NCBI GenBank assembly: GCA_963753545.1
Contig: CAVWCQ010000010.1
Span: forward strand, 15,104-79,103
From: CAVWCQ01 sp963753545
Lineage (GTDB): Bacteria; Chloroflexota; Anaerolineae; Aggregatilineales; Aggregatilineaceae
Length of the DNA stretch: 64,000 nucleotides
Direction of reading: 5' to 3'
Shown piece after piece: positions 50,523 to 60,358 of the stretch. Position 1 is the stretch's first letter. Each line of letters opens with the position of its first letter. The translations under genes were made by a program, and so were the position numbers. A model generated the notes under the pieces. It was given only the letters and a program-made list of their open reading frames with translations. It did not search any database and was not told the origin of the DNA.

Positions 50523-50663
50523 TGTTTTTTCTTCCTTATAATTTAAAAGGGTACGCGTGGTAGGTTGAATTGGCGGCAGACTCCCTGGTAGGATTGCTGT
50601 TTACGATACGACCTGCCGCGCCTTCTTTCACTCCTTGTGTTCGATATTGCCGCATTCTCCTTC
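50523..50663. other. Gap between lacI and binding-protein gene
   Basis: 141 bases with no gene. The minus-strand operon could start here or read through from lacI; I see no strong promoter. The ribosome binding site of the binding-protein gene (AAGGAAGAAAA) is at its left edge. Confidence 0.5.
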
Positions 50664-51677
50664 TTATCGAGATCCACATGACGCACGCTGGATAAACTCC
50701 GATTTAAGCAGAACTTCTTTCTTCTCTGCATCCGGATTCTCAATGGCTTCAATCAGCAGGCGTGTTGCTACTTCACCAACGTTCTTCATCGGCTGCCGAA
50801 TGGTACTGAGTGGAGGACAACTATAGGCTGCTGCGGGAATATCGTCGTACCCAACCACGGCGATATTATCTGGAACATGTAAATCTGCTTCGTGTAGAGC
50901 TCGGATAGCTCCAATGGCCATGTTATCGTTTTGGGCAAAAAGGGCAGTGAACGATATTCCCCGTTCGAGTAAGCGCTGTGCTGCAAGATGTCCGCCCTCA
51001 TACGACCAATCGCTGTATTCTATCAACGCCGGATCAACGGCAAAACCTGCCTGTTCCAGTGCGATTTGGTAACCGTGAATTCTATCGTCAACCGATTTCC
51101 AGCCCAATGGTCCTGCGATCATAGCGATTCTAGAATGCCCAGCGTTGACGAGGCAGTTGACAGCCTGAAAACCACCATCGACATTATCAACATCCACCAC
51201 TGTCAGATGTTGGCCCGGTACATAATATGCTGTCGTAACGAGGGCCATGCCTTGTTCTACTAAGGCGATAATGTGGCGGTTGTCTTGTTCGGTGCTGGGG
51301 CGGGCGAAAAGGATTCCATCCACATTCCGTTCAGAGAGCAGCTTAAAATATTCCGGTTCATCAGCGGGGTTGCGCTCTGTGCTGCACAGCATAAAAAAAT
51401 AGCCATGTTTTCGGGCTTCTGCTTCCGCTCCCACAATCACCTGAGTGAAAAAATAGTCGCTGAAATCGGCGGTAATCAGGCCCAGGGTATAAGTCCGTTT
51501 TGAGATGAGGCTGCGTGCAATTGCGCTCGGACGGTAGCCCATTTCCGCAATGACTTCCTGTACTCGAAGCCGCGTTTCGTTTGAAACATCGGGGCGCTCA
51601 TTGAGAACGCGCGATACAGTCTGATAGGATACACCCGCTTTGGACGCCACATCTCGAATAGTAATCTTGTCCGACAT
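50664..51677 (-). CDS. LacI-family transcriptional regulator 2
   Basis: 337 residues, intact. Helix-turn-helix ITIRDVASKAGVSYQTVSRVL, hinge PSAIARSLISKRTYTLGLI, and a binding-protein-like effector domain (TADFSDYFFTQVIVGAEAEA, RNVDGILFARPSTEQDNRH, IAMIAGPLGWKSVDDRIHGYQ, NIAVVGYDDIPAAAYSCPPLSTIRQP). It heads the arabinogalactan-type operon on the same strand. A palindrome (GTGACCGGTCAC, 51720-51731) 43 bases upstream of its start is the likely operator. Confidence 0.94.
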   Translation of the reverse strand: MSDKITIRDVASKAGVSYQTVSRVLNERPDVSNETRLRVQEVIAEMGYRPSAIARSLISKRTYTLGLITADFSDYFFTQVIVGAEAEARKHGYFFMLCSTERNPADEPEYFKLLSERNVDGILFARPSTEQDNRHIIALVEQGMALVTTAYYVPGQHLTVVDVDNVDGGFQAVNCLVNAGHSRIAMIAGPLGWKSVDDRIHGYQIALEQAGFAVDPALIEYSDWSYEGGHLAAQRLLERGISFTALFAQNDNMAIGAIRALHEADLHVPDNIAVVGYDDIPAAAYSCPPLSTIRQPMKNVGEVATRLLIEAIENPDAEKKEVLLKSEFIQRASCGSR

Positions 51678-51719
51678 TGAAATCTATCCTAATAAATCAG
51701 TATCGCCGTGACCGTTCCC

Positions 51720-51731
51720 GTGACCGGTCAC
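51720..51731. promoter_or_regulatory. Palindromic operator upstream of lacI 2
   Basis: GTGACCGGTCAC is a perfect 12-bp palindrome 43 bases ahead of the regulator. A neighbouring half-site (GTGACCGTTC, 51708-51717) repeats the motif. Confidence 0.7.
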
Positions 51732-51786
51732 GAAACTATTTACATCTTATGACGGTTAGTTGGATTTGTCAACAGGGTTTTGGGTA

Positions 51787-52016
51787 CACCCCGTAGTATC
51801 CATAAATTAATCAAGGGGAGAATTTCGGCTGAAAGCGAGCATTGACAAGCTGTACAACTCTGCCAGCGAGGTACACTGGCAGAGTTTTTTGTGCTGGGTG
51901 AACAGAAGGCACGGTGCGCTATCGAAACGTGTTGGGTGGCATCCTTCGAGATTACTACCGCGACGCCGCTTAGGGCTGGGTTTCCCCGTAAATTAGTTTT
52001 TGGATACTACGGGGTG
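51787..52016. mobile_element. 230-bp MITE-like element with 33-bp inverted repeats
   Basis: CACCCCGTAGTATCCATAAA at the left end matches the reverse complement of the right end (CACCCCGTAGTATCCAAAAA) over about 33 imperfect bases. There is no coding sequence. Inside is a perfect intrinsic terminator (51858-51890). It sits between two minus-strand operons. Confidence 0.75.
51858..51890 (+). terminator. Intrinsic terminator inside the MITE-like element
   Basis: CTCTGCCAG pairs with CTGGCAGAG and is followed by TTTTTT, a textbook rho-independent terminator for plus-strand transcription. Confidence 0.85.
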
Positions 52017-52050
52017 ATCTGATCCTATTTTTTTCCGTGACTAACGTTTG

Positions 52051-53464
52051 TCAACAGGGGTGGTGGTAGACTTCCCATCCCATGTAATTTTCAAAGGCGT
52101 CCGCCAGAATAGCAGCGGTCTGATCGGCGGTCATGGCGGCATGGTGTTCGAAGCCGTTTTTGCAGATATACTGCATCAGTTTTTGCAGGTTCGGCACCTG
52201 AACCACGGCGCGGCTGCCAAAAGTATCGAGTGGATCGTCGGTGAACATGCCATCGCCCACATAGGTGCGAATGAGGCCGTGCCGATCATCTGTAGTGACA
52301 CGGGCATAGCTCATGGGTCCGGCGGGCGTTCGCCCGCGATGGTGCCGTAGGTGTTTTCTGTGCCGAGGGTTGTCGCCAGAATTTCGGCGTTCGCCATCTT
52401 GCTCTCGGTGAAGAAACTCTTGGCCCAGTTGCCGCAGTGGAACAGGACGCATTTGTCGGGATCGTCGCGTAGTTGTTGTTCCAATCGACCAGCGCGGCGG
52501 GTTTGGTAGAGGCGAGTTGCAGCGCGTACATGGAAGCGACGCCGGTCACATCGACTTCACAGGCACTCGGCATCAGCTGTTCGCTCATCATGCTCATCAG
52601 CGTGCAGACATTGATCCCGAAATTCTTCTGCATCGAGGTCCAGCATTGGATCGCGGAGGCGTCCAGGTCATATTCGCGACATCCAGTCGTCAATTACGAC
52701 ACCGACTTTCGCCTGTTTCACCACTGCGGCTGAAGGAATGCCGTCCGTTGTGAGATAGCCCCGGATATTCGCCAGTTTTTGCTGAACCCGCGCATCCTGA
52801 TCGCCCAGGCGCTGTGCATTTCCCAGGATTTCCGACAGGTCAACCGTGACGACACTCATCCCCGCCGCCTGCAATAATTTCTCGCTGTAGCGGGTGGTGT
52901 TGAAATTGCCGGGACGCGCGCCAATGGCACCGAGACGCGCACTTTTCAGCCCCCGCACGACACGGCACAGCCGCACAAATTTCGTGAGATCGGCTTTAAA
53001 GAATCCGACTTGGGATGAACGGTATGCAGTTCGGTTAAGCTGAAGGGATAACCATACTGGTAAAGATTGTTGCAGACCGATATCTTCCCGCAGAAGGCAT
53101 CACGACGGCGTTCGACAGTGAATTGCTCCAGATCATCAGGATAAGCCTGAATCAGGATGGGAACATTCAGCCCAGAGAGCTTGATCGTATCGGCGACACC
53201 CTTTTCATCCCCAAAATTAGGCAGAGTGACCAGGATGCCATCGATCTGATCGCGGTGCTGGCGGAACAGGGCTGCACATTCCTGCGCATGCTTCCAGGTT
53301 TCCACCGATCCCAGTTTCGTCGCGTTTCCATCGAGGATCACTGGCTCAATATTGAATTCGGCCAACACATCCAGTATATCTTCGCGGCCTTCCGTGATCA
53401 GTCGATCCGGGAAAAAGTCGCGGTTACCGACGATAACCGCAAGCGTGATTTTGCCGTTAATCAT
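52051..53464 (-). CDS. L-fucose isomerase-like sugar isomerase (frameshifted)
   Basis: About 470 residues after correction. Start MINGKITLAVIVGNRDFFPD at ATG 53464 (AAAGGA upstream). Segments: LNVPILIQAYPDDLEQF, GKISVCNNLYQYGYPFSLTELHTVHP, LGAIGARPGNFNTTRYSEKLLQAAGM, YALQLASTKPAALVDWNNNY (substrate-loop region of this group), FTESKMANAEILA, GDGMFTDDPLDTFGSRAVVQVPNLQKLM, and a His-rich C-terminus. This matches the short FucI/AraA-like isomerases that lie beside FGGY kinases. Frame breaks near 53000, 52925, 52690, 52460, 52440 and 52310-52390. It is the last gene of operon F. Substrate not fixed; see the findings. Confidence 0.8.
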
Positions 53465-53531
53465 TTTATAGAATCCTTTCATCTCACTTCAGGAATAGAT
53501 CGAGCACTACCCACACGTAACCCATATGCCT

Positions 53532-55020
53532 TTACAATAAAACCTGCTGCACAGCAGCACGCCAGCCATCGTAGTAGTGTTGAACGGTTTTATCATCCAG
53601 GACGGGATGGTAATCTTCAAAGGTATGCGGCAGATTGTCGAGTTCGGATATTGAGGTGTAAACATTCATTCCCAGGAATCCCGACATCACAGCACCCAAG
53701 GCCGAAAGTTCGGGTAGGCGGGAAGCCACGGACGGTAAATCCGGTCATATTGGCGACAAACTGCATCAGAAAATGGTTGCTGACCATGCCGCCATCGCCG
53801 TGAATATGCTGTAAGGTGACAGCCCAGCTTCATGCGCTCATCAGATCGAGCACATCTTTACCTGATAGGCAATGGATTCCAGCGCGGCGCGGACAATATG
53901 ATATTTGGTGGCTGGCGGGCGTCAGCCCGACAATCGCGGCTTTGGCATCGGGTTTCCAGTAGGGGGCGCTCAACCCGACAAAGGCCGGCACGAGATAGAC
54001 GCCGCCGTTGTCGGGCACTTGCAGCGCCAGGGCTTCGGTTTCAGCGGGGCTGCTCGATCAACTGCAGCTGGTCGCGCATCCACGCGATGGTCGCCGCCCG
54101 TGAAGTTGATAATCCCTTCAAAGGCATACGTCGGTTTGTCCGTTGTAGCACCCAGCCAATAGTGGTCACGATGCCATGCTGGAGCGGGACGCATGTGTTG
54201 CCCGATATTCAGCAAAACCGATGAACCAGTGCCAAACGTACTTTGGCATTACCAGGCGTAAAGCAGTGTTCGGCAAACAGCGCAGCCTGCGAATCACCCA
54301 TCACGCCGCAGATCGGGATCGGCGTGTCGAGCAGCGCCATCCAGATCCGTGTCTGCCGAAGTGTGCGCTGCTCTCGCGAACTTCGGCAGCGCTGGCGTAG
54401 GCACGTGGAACAGATCGCACAGTTCTGCACTCCATGCAAGCGTCGTGGATGTCAAACAGCAGGGTGCGGCTGGCATTGGTCGGATCGGTGGCGAAGACGG
54501 CCGCCATGGTCAGACGGTAGATCAGGTAGGCGTCGATCGTGCCGATCAGGGCTCGCCGGCACTCCAGTTTGTGGTTGAGCTCCGGGTCGTTGTCGACCAG
54601 CCACGCAGCTTGGAGGCAGGGAAATAGGTATCGATTTTCAGGCCGGTCATCGCTGGACGCGATCCGCCGTATCCTGCCTGGTCCAACGCCTCGCAGATCG
54701 GCGCGCCGCGGCGGCACTGCCAGACGATGGCGTTATGCAGCGGTCGCCCGCTGTCTCGTTCGAAGATGACAAACGTCTCGCGCTGGTTGGTGATGCTCAG
54801 ACAGGTCACGTCCTTTGGCTGCGTGTTGCGTCCAGCAGGGTTCGCAGACCGCTTCAGCGTATTCTGGTAGATTTCTTCCGCGTCATGTTCGACCCAACCG
54901 GGCTGCGGATAATACTGGTGGTGTTCCAAGGACGTTTTGGTCGAGTAGATTGCCCTCAGTATCAAACAGCAGCGCTTTGGTTGCGGAGGTGCTCTGGTCA
55001 ATCGCCAGAATCCCGCTCAT
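53532..55020 (-). CDS. FGGY-family carbohydrate kinase (frameshifted)
   Basis: About 495 residues after correction. Start MSGILAIDQSTSATKALLFDTEG (phosphate-binding motif D-Q-S-T-S/T-T-K); the ATG overlaps the transketolase stop (ATGA). Then VEHDAEEIYQNTLKRS, LSITNQRETFVIFERDSGRPLHNAIVWQ, LIGTIDAYLIYRLT, DPTNASRTLLFDI, GVMGDSQAALFAEHCFTPG, FGTGSSVLLNIG, VYLVPAFVGLSAPYWKPDAKA and a C-terminal glycine-rich loop HGDGGMVSNHFLMQFVAN. ITNQRET and SAPYWKPDA are closest to glycerol kinase, but related ketose kinases share them. Frame breaks near 54925, 54850, 54655, 54600, 54375-54430, 54240, 54100, 54050, 53920, 53865, 53825 and 53720. Confidence 0.85.
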
Positions 55021-56805
55021 GCTGCTTTCTCCTGTTTCAGAGCGGCGCGCGCAGTTTGCTGCCAGGCCATCCGCCGAAATGCCGTAATGAGTTAAAAATT
55101 TCCTTCTGGCTGCCAGTAACCATATACTCATCGGGGAAGCCCACCCGGCTTGAACGGTACATAAATGCCACGTTCCATCAGGAGTGCGGCGCAGCGTTCG
55201 CCCAGACCGCCATAGACGCTGTGTTCCTCAACGGTGATCAGCGCCCTGGTATGCCGCGCTGCATGCAGCAGGGCCTCGGTGTCGAAGGGCTTGAGCGTAT
55301 GCATACTGATCACCCGGCACGAGAGGCTGAATTCTTTTTCCAGTTTTTCCGCTGCTAGCAGGGCCGGATACAAAGGCTCTCCGATGGCGATAAAGGTGAC
55401 ATCGATCGCCTGTTTAAGGGTGATCGCTTTGCCAATTTCAAAGGACGCATCATGGCGCGTGCAGATCGGGCATCGATTTCTTGCCAAACCGGATATAGAT
55501 CGGTCTGGGGTGGATATAACGGCCCGAATCGGCCTCGGGTTTCAAAATTATCGGCAGGGGCAACAATATCAATGTTATTGATGGTGCGCACGCGGCATAG
55601 TCATGCAGCGAATGATGGGTGGAGCCTAGTGCGCCATAACTGACCCCCGCACTGATCCCGACCACCTTCACCGGATGATCCGAATAGGCAACATCATTTT
55701 TGATCTGTTCCAGACCGCGCGCGGTGAGGAAACAGGCAGGCGAAACTGCGAAAACTTTTTTGCCGGTGGAAGCCAGTCCCGCCGAAACGCCGACCAAATT
55801 TTGCTCCGCAATGCCGATTTCAACAATCTGATCGGGCAGAGCCTCTCACGAAAGGAACCAGTTTACCCGATCCACGCAAATCACTGGTGACGACAAGAAT
55901 ATTCCGATCCTGTTGCGCCAATTCAAGTAGGGTGTCGGCAAAGACATCTAGGTTCGCTTTCCCATGCGATGTTTTCCTTTAACAACTGCGCGCGCGCCTG
56001 ATCCAACTCCTGCATCGCCTGCTGGAACTGTTCATCGGTGGGTACATGGTGATGCCAGACGCGCTGATCTTCCATAAAACTGATGCCTTTACCTTTGACG
56101 GTGTGGGCTAGAACCAGATTCGGTTTACCCGGCTCAAATGGCACCTGAGCGAATATCTCGACCAGGGCTTCGATATCATTGCCATCCACATGGCGAACGG
56201 CATATCCAAACGCGGTAAATTTATCTGCCAGCGGTTCAAGCTGATTGACTTCTTCGGTACGCCCGCTGATTTGCAGCGTATTGCGGTCAACGATGACCAC
56301 CAGGTTATCCAGTTTGTAATGCGCGGCGGTCATGGAGGCTTCCCAGTTGGACCCTTCTGTCAGTTCGCCATCACCCAGCAGGGTATACACACGGTAGGGA
56401 CGCCCATCTTTTTTAGCGGCGAGCGCTATACCCACCGGAGAGCGATAACCCATGTCCCAACGCACCCGTATTCTGTTCTATACCGGGTACTTTACGGGTC
56501 GGATGCCCGATAAAATGCGATTGGAACCGGTTGATCGTATCTAGTTCGGCGCGAGGATAAAATCCCTTGTCTACCAGAACCGAGTAGAGTGCTTCAACCG
56601 AATGGCCCTTGCTCTGGATATATCGATCCCGGTTGGGATCGGTAAAGGTTTTGGGATCGATAGTCATCACATCGTTGTACAGCACATTTAAGATGTCTAC
56701 GCAGGATAGGCTGCCGCCTGTGTGTCCCGCGCCACCTTTTTTGACGATTTCGAGAATAGTCCTTCGATACTCAACCGATTTAAGCTTTAACGTTTGAATA
56801 TCCAT
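55017..56805 (-). CDS. Transketolase, single chain (frameshifted)
   Basis: About 595 residues. Start MDIQTLKLKSVEYRRTILEI at ATG 56805 (GGAAGGA upstream). N-terminal half: GAGHTGGSLSCVDILNVLY (thiamine-diphosphate region), RDRYIQSKGHSVEALYSVL, GALGHGLS-VGIALAAK, and the G-D-G motif LLGDGELTEGSNWEAS with DNLVVIVDRNTLQISG. C-terminal half: DVFADTLLELAQQDRNILVVTSDL, VEIGIAEQNLVGVSAGLA, GVSYGALGSTHHSLHD, and TRALITVEEHSVYGGLG. The halves are usually separate genes in this short transketolase type; here they appear fused, but frame breaks (near 56455, 55965, 55845, 55600-55580, 55460 and 55135) make this less certain. It overlaps the kinase by four bases. Confidence 0.85.
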
Positions 56806-56846
56806 CTGAGAATCCTTCCTACCTTGCATGATGTCGATGGTTATTC

Positions 56847-57263
56847 TTAAGGCTGGATCACGCCAATCGTGAGCAAAATGCAGGCCCAGGTGCGCTGCTC
56901 ACCTGTCGCGATAACCAGGGCAGTGTCTAACGAACGCGCGGCTTCATAAAAGGGAATACGTTTTAAGGTTTGTAGTTCCAGTCCGGGCAGCAGCGCGCGA
57001 TATTCGGCAAAGATAGCTGGCTCTGGTCCGGTGTCGGGTGAGATAGCATGTGCGGCTTCAATCGGTATTGAGTTCACCAGCACGCTCAGCACTTCGGTTA
57101 CTTTAACAATGCCAGGGGTCAGGTTCAGATACACCCGTTCGGCATGGGGATGAGAACCCGTCGAAAAGGGATAATTGCTGTCGGCAATCAACACTTTGGA
57201 GCCGTGTCCAGCCGCACCAAGCGCGTGCAAAATCGTAGGGTGGGTAAGTTTAAATTTCAGCAT
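56847..57263 (-). CDS. RbsD/FucU-type sugar mutarotase or pyranase
   Basis: 138 residues, intact. Cytoplasmic proteins of this family flip sugars between pyranose and furanose forms or between anomers, feeding isomerases and kinases. Family markers: HPTILHALGAAGHGSKVLIADSNYPFS near the N-terminus, including the catalytic His and the A-D-S-N-Y-P motif, and GIVKVTEVLSVLVNSIPIEAA. ADSNYPFSTGS is more FucU-like than RbsD-like. The FucI-like isomerase in the same operon agrees with a mutarotase role. Confidence 0.9.
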   Translation of the reverse strand: MLKFKLTHPTILHALGAAGHGSKVLIADSNYPFSTGSHPHAERVYLNLTPGIVKVTEVLSVLVNSIPIEAAHAISPDTGPEPAIFAEYRALLPGLELQTLKRIPFYEAARSLDTALVIATGEQRTWACILLTIGVIQP

Positions 57264-57291
57264 TTTGGTTGTCCCTCTAGTTAGGAAAGTG

Positions 57292-57317
57292 AGGGAAGCG
57301 AGTTTCCCCGCTTCCCT
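57292..57317 (-). promoter_or_regulatory. Stem-loop after the double binding-protein gene
   Basis: AGGGAAGCG (57292-57300) pairs with CGCTTCCCT (57309-57317) between the binding-protein stop (57326) and the mutarotase gene. Confidence 0.68.
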
Positions 57318-57325
57318 GATTGTGA

Positions 57326-59211
57326 CTACTGCGCGACTGGTGCAAAGACACCGTATTCGTCAACGTTTTCGGGAGTGATCAGGATGCAGTCGATAGACTT
57401 TTTCTTCACCGGGCAGTTCGCCTGTCTGGATGTAGCGGTGCGCCAGATCGACAGCGATTTCGGAGAAGTTGGCAACCGGCTGCAGACGGTGGCATCGATT
57501 TCGCCCGCGCGGATGGAGTCCATCACTTCGGGGCTGCCGTCGAAACCAACGACGATCACATCGGTCATGCCAGCGGCATTGAGGCGGCCTGAGCGCCGAG
57601 AGCCATCGTGTCGTTACCGGAGATGACACCCTTGATGTCGGGGTGCGCCTGGATGCAGGGTTTCCATCACGTCGAAGGCTTCGGTCTGGCTCCAATTGGC
57701 GGTCTGCTGCGCGACCAATTCCAGGTCGGGGAAGTCGGCGATCACGTCGTTGTAGCCCTGCGAACGGACATGGGCGTTGGTGTCGGTTTCGCGCCGAGCA
57801 GTTCCACGTACTGGCCTTCTTCGCCCATCAGTTCCACGAATTGTTCGGCACCGAGGACCGCGCCCTGGTAGTTGTTCGAGATCAACTGCGAGGCGGCAAT
57901 GCCCGTCTTCATTGATTTCGCGGTCAATCAGGAAGGTCGGGATCCCGGCGTCTTTCGCGCGCTGGATCGGGGCGATGGAAGCATCGGCACCGGCATTGTC
58001 GAGAATAATCGCGGCAGCGCCCTGCGAGATTGCCACATCGAAGTGCTGATCCTGCAAGTTCGGGTCGTCATCGTGGACGAGCACCAGCGTCGTGTAACCC
58101 AGGGCTTCGGCCCGCGCCTGAGCGATGTCGGCTTCGGCCTTGAAGAATGGATTGTCATGCGAAGGGGTGATGATCACGATCAACTCGCCATTGCCCATCG
58201 GCAGGCCTGCGGTGATATCGCTTTCGTCCGTGCCTTCGCCACCGGATTCCAGCGGTGCAAAGACACCGTATTCGTCAACGTTTTCGGGAGTGATCAGGAT
58301 GCAGTCGATGGACTGTTTTTCTTCAGCCGGAAGTTCGCCCGTCTGAATGTAGGTATCAGCCAGATCCACGGCGATTTCGGAGAAGTTGGCAACCGGCTGC
58401 AAGACGGTGGCATCGATTTCGCCCGCGCGGATGGAGTCCATCACTTCGGGGCTGCCGTCGAAACCAACCACGATCACATCGGTCATGCCAGCGGCATTGA
58501 GAGCGGCCTGAGCGCCGAGAGCCATCGTGTCGTTACCGGAGATGACACCCTTGATGTCGGGGTTGCGCCTGGATGAGCGTTTCCATCACGTCGAAGGCTT
58601 CGGTCTGGCTCCAGTTGGCGGTCTGCTGGGCGACCAGTTCCAGGTCGGGGAAGTCGGCGATCACGTCATTGTAGCCCTGCGAACGGACATGGGCGTTGGT
58701 GTCGGTTTCACGACCGAGCAGTTCCACGTACTGGCCTTCTTCGCCCATCAGTTCGACGAACTGTTCGGCACCGAGGACCGCGCCCTGGTAGTTGTTGGAG
58801 ATCAACTGCGAGGCGGCAATACCTGTCTTCATTGATTTCACGGTCAATGAGGAAGGTCGGGATTCCGGCGTCTTTCGCGCGCTGGATCGGGGCGATGGAG
58901 GCATCGGCACCAGCGTTATCCAGAATGATCGCGGCAGCGCCCTGCGAGATCGCCACATCGAAGTGCTGGTCTTGCAGGTTCGGGTCGTCATCGTGGACCA
59001 AAACGAGCGTCTGATAGCCTAACTCTTCCGCGCGCGCCTGGGCAATGTCGGCTTCGGCTTTAAAGAACGGATTATCATGCGAGGGGGTGATGATCACGAT
59101 CAGCGGGGCATCTTCCTGCGCTTTCACAGGGATCGAGCTTGGCTGAATCACACCTCCAAAAGTTACTGCCAAAACCAATACCAGGGTTACTAGTCTAAGC
59201 CACTTTTGCAT
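57326..59211 (-). CDS. Second double-domain periplasmic sugar-binding protein (frameshifted)
   Basis: About 625 residues after correction. Signal peptide MQKWLRLVTLVLVLAVTFGG, cleavage near VKAQED. Domain 1 begins LIVIITPSHDNPFFKAEADI at about residue 37 and ends ...ENVDEYGVFAPLESGG. A short linker (GEGTDESDITAGLPMGN) leads to domain 2, which again begins LIVIITPSHDNPFFKAEADI and ends VDEYGVFAPVAQ. Shared interior: HDDDPNLQDQHFDVAISQGAAA, DAGIPTFLIDREIN, QFVELMGEEGQYVELLG, SQGYNDVIADFPDLEL, TDVIVVGFDGSPEVMDSIRAG. The copies differ at silent sites, so the duplication is genuine. Frame breaks near 58835, 58725, 58565, 57915, 57795, 57655, 57585, 57495 and 57400. It feeds the RbsC-type permease upstream. 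Confidence 0.9.
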
Positions 59212-59292
59212 TGTTCAATCCTTTTTCCTAGTTAGTTTTTGGACGATGAAATTCTGTAAAAGTATCAAATCTGTTGCTGTTCGCCTCCTTAT

Positions 59293-60355
59293 TTAAATCA
59301 TGTTGCGCTTTTGCAACCGTTCCTGTAACTGGTCAATGATGACCGCGAGGATAATGACAACACCTTTAATCACCATCTGCCAGAATGAACTCACGCCTTC
59401 AATCAGCATCCCATTATTCAAAACACCGATGACGAATGCGCCAATGACGGTTCCTCCAATGGTGCCGCGTCCACCGGAGAGTGAGGTGCCGCCGAGAACA
59501 ACAGCGGCGATAGCATTGAGTTCAAAAGACTCGCCTGTCGCTGGGTGCGCTGAAACAAGCTGAGAAGTGATGATCAAGCCGACCATAGCGGCGCAAAAAC
59601 CGGAAATAACGTAGGTTAACATCGTGATGGATTTGACGCGCACACCGGATAGGCGGGCGGCTCGCTGATTCCCACCAATGGCATAGACCTGACGGCCAAA
59701 GGGAGTTTTCGAGGCGAGGAACATGGCGATCAGCGCAAGCCCGACCATGATCCAGATGGAGTAGGGGAGTCCTAACAGATGGTCGGCCCCCAGTTTTGGA
59801 AAACCCGTATTATGGAGCGCCGGATCACCGACGAGACGCGGGAAGGTTGCGCCATCGTTGTAGAGCAGGGCGAAGCCCACGGGCCACATACAACATGCCC
59901 AGGGTCGCGATAAACGGCGCGACATTAAAGCGGGTTATGATGATTCCATTCATCAGGCCGATCAGCATTCCAGCCAGCAGGGCGATGATCATCACCATCC
60001 AGACGCTGAAATAGACGACGACTCCGAACATGGGCAGGATCAGCCCTTCGTTGATCAGTCCACCCGTGATGATGCCCGCCAGCCCGACAATCGAACCCAC
60101 CGACAAGTCAATGCCGCCCGTCAGGATCACGAAGGTCATGCCAATACCCAGAATGGCATTGATCGCCACCTGTTTGGTGAGGATGATCAGATTGTTCCTG
60201 ACGAGAAACGAATCAGAATAGATCGCAAAAAAACCAAACAGTATAATGAGCGCAATAAATGCTCGAAGCTGGAAAAGAATTGTTTGAGCCCGAACCCGGC
60301 TGCGCCGGGAGCTGAGCGCGCTCTGACGCGCACCGGCAGTATCAACGGTTTGCAT
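59293..60355 (-). CDS. Sugar ABC transporter permease, RbsC family (one frameshift)
   Basis: About 350 residues. Start MQTVDTAGARQSALSSRRSR at 60355, three bases after the ATPase stop. Helices begin FIALIILFGFFAIYSDSFL. Hallmark VILTGGIDLSVGSIVGLAG, then GLMNGIIITRFNVAPFIATLGML, YAIGGNQRAARLSGVRVKSI, LNAIAAVVLGGTSLSGGRGTIGG and a C-terminal LAVIIDQLQERLQKRNMI. A single frame change near 59890 (one extra base) separates the two halves. The binding protein follows downstream, the ATPase precedes it. Confidence 0.9.
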
Positions 60356-60358
60356 TAT

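Noticed and set aside
51858..51890. Terminator of the operon F transcript
   Set aside because: Its T-run lies on the plus strand, whereas operon F is read on the minus strand.
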